Shown here: piece by piece, positions 5,231 through 5,327 of the stretch
Layout of the letters: each line of letters begins with the position of its first letter
Position numbering within the stretch: position 1 is the first letter of the stretch
Assembly: GCA_024408015.1 (NCBI GenBank)
Contig: JAKSVJ010000099.1
Coordinates: forward strand, 1 to 5,327
Length of the DNA: 5,327 nt
Direction: 5' to 3'
From: Clostridia bacterium
GTDB taxonomy: Bacteria; Bacillota; Clostridia; Oscillospirales; CAG-272
Notes under the pieces: model-generated
The model's database searches: none
The model's input: the letters and a program-made list of their open reading frames with translations, nothing else
Told to the model about the DNA's origin: nothing
Position numbers and translations under genes: made by a program

Positions 5231-5327
5231 ATGAAAAAAACATTTTCTATATTGTTAATAATTTCATTAGTTTCAATTATGATTTTATCGTCATGTGGCC
5301 CTGCCCCAATTGAAGATACAACAAATA
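5231..5327 (+). CDS. Lipoprotein N-terminus (partial, runs off the right edge)
   Basis: An ATG at 5231 follows AAGGAGG (5218-5224) with a 6-nt spacer, and 32 codons are visible before the window ends. The N-terminus has two lysines, a hydrophobic stretch (about 4-19) and the lipobox LSSC with C22 as the acylation site, followed by GPAPIEDTTN. This is a clear Gram-positive lipoprotein signal with the beginning of a linker. The signal has the same length and design as that of the preceding lipoprotein (both MKK with Cys at 22). The mature domain is not visible, so function cannot be assigned; a solute-binding protein or another surface protein in the same circuit is possible. Confidence 0.88.
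   Translation, partial: MKKTFSILLIISLVSIMILSSCGPAPIEDTTN

Noticed and set aside
1..5327. tRNA, rRNA, CRISPR array, insertion sequence or phage attachment site
   Set aside because: I saw no cloverleaf, no regularly spaced repeats, no transposase fragment with terminal inverted repeats and no integrase in either strand.

Overview
The window is AT-rich bacterial DNA, most likely from a low-GC Firmicute of the Clostridia. The evidence is strong purine-rich ribosome binding sites, near-consensus sigma-A promoters, two lipoprotein signal peptides, and family resemblances of the two-component system and the beta-helix lipoprotein to clostridial proteins. TGG codes for Trp throughout and TGA ends a gene at 623, so a Mollicutes-type code is unlikely. 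I cannot name the species.

Left part (1-985), minus strand. The first gene is the N-terminal 138 codons of an AAA-type ATPase of the DUF4143-associated family. It has a fully consensus promoter bracketed by an 8-bp dyad. Upstream of it lies a separate 120-residue cytosolic protein, possibly with a bacterial PH-like fold. About 200 bases between the two hold a possible weak terminator or hairpin region and the ATPase control region.

Middle (986-2975), plus strand. Divergent from the 120-residue gene is a classical two-component operon: an OmpR/PhoB-type response regulator (true start 1085, not 1058) overlapped by 8 bp by a membrane histidine kinase with a sensor domain of about 125 residues, no full HAMP and an atypical G1 box.

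Right part (2976-5327), plus strand. A 684-residue lipoprotein with right-handed beta-helix repeats (Cthe_2159-like carbohydrate-binding family) carries a Tyr-rich module of about 140 residues in the middle of the helix. It is followed by the start of a second lipoprotein with its own consensus promoter.

The most interesting signal is regulatory. A tandem YTTAAG-type box (two hexamers, 10- or 11-bp period) precedes the regulator and the first lipoprotein. In both cases its downstream edge is exactly 10 bp from a -10-like hexamer, and no -35 is evident. A third copy, 16/18 identical to the second, overlaps the stop codon of the lipoprotein ahead of the second lipoprotein gene. This looks like a self-contained circuit: an extracellular signal acts through the kinase and regulator to control its own operon and one or two surface lipoproteins, perhaps also the divergent small gene. 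The signal and the lipoproteins' ligand cannot be read from the sequence.
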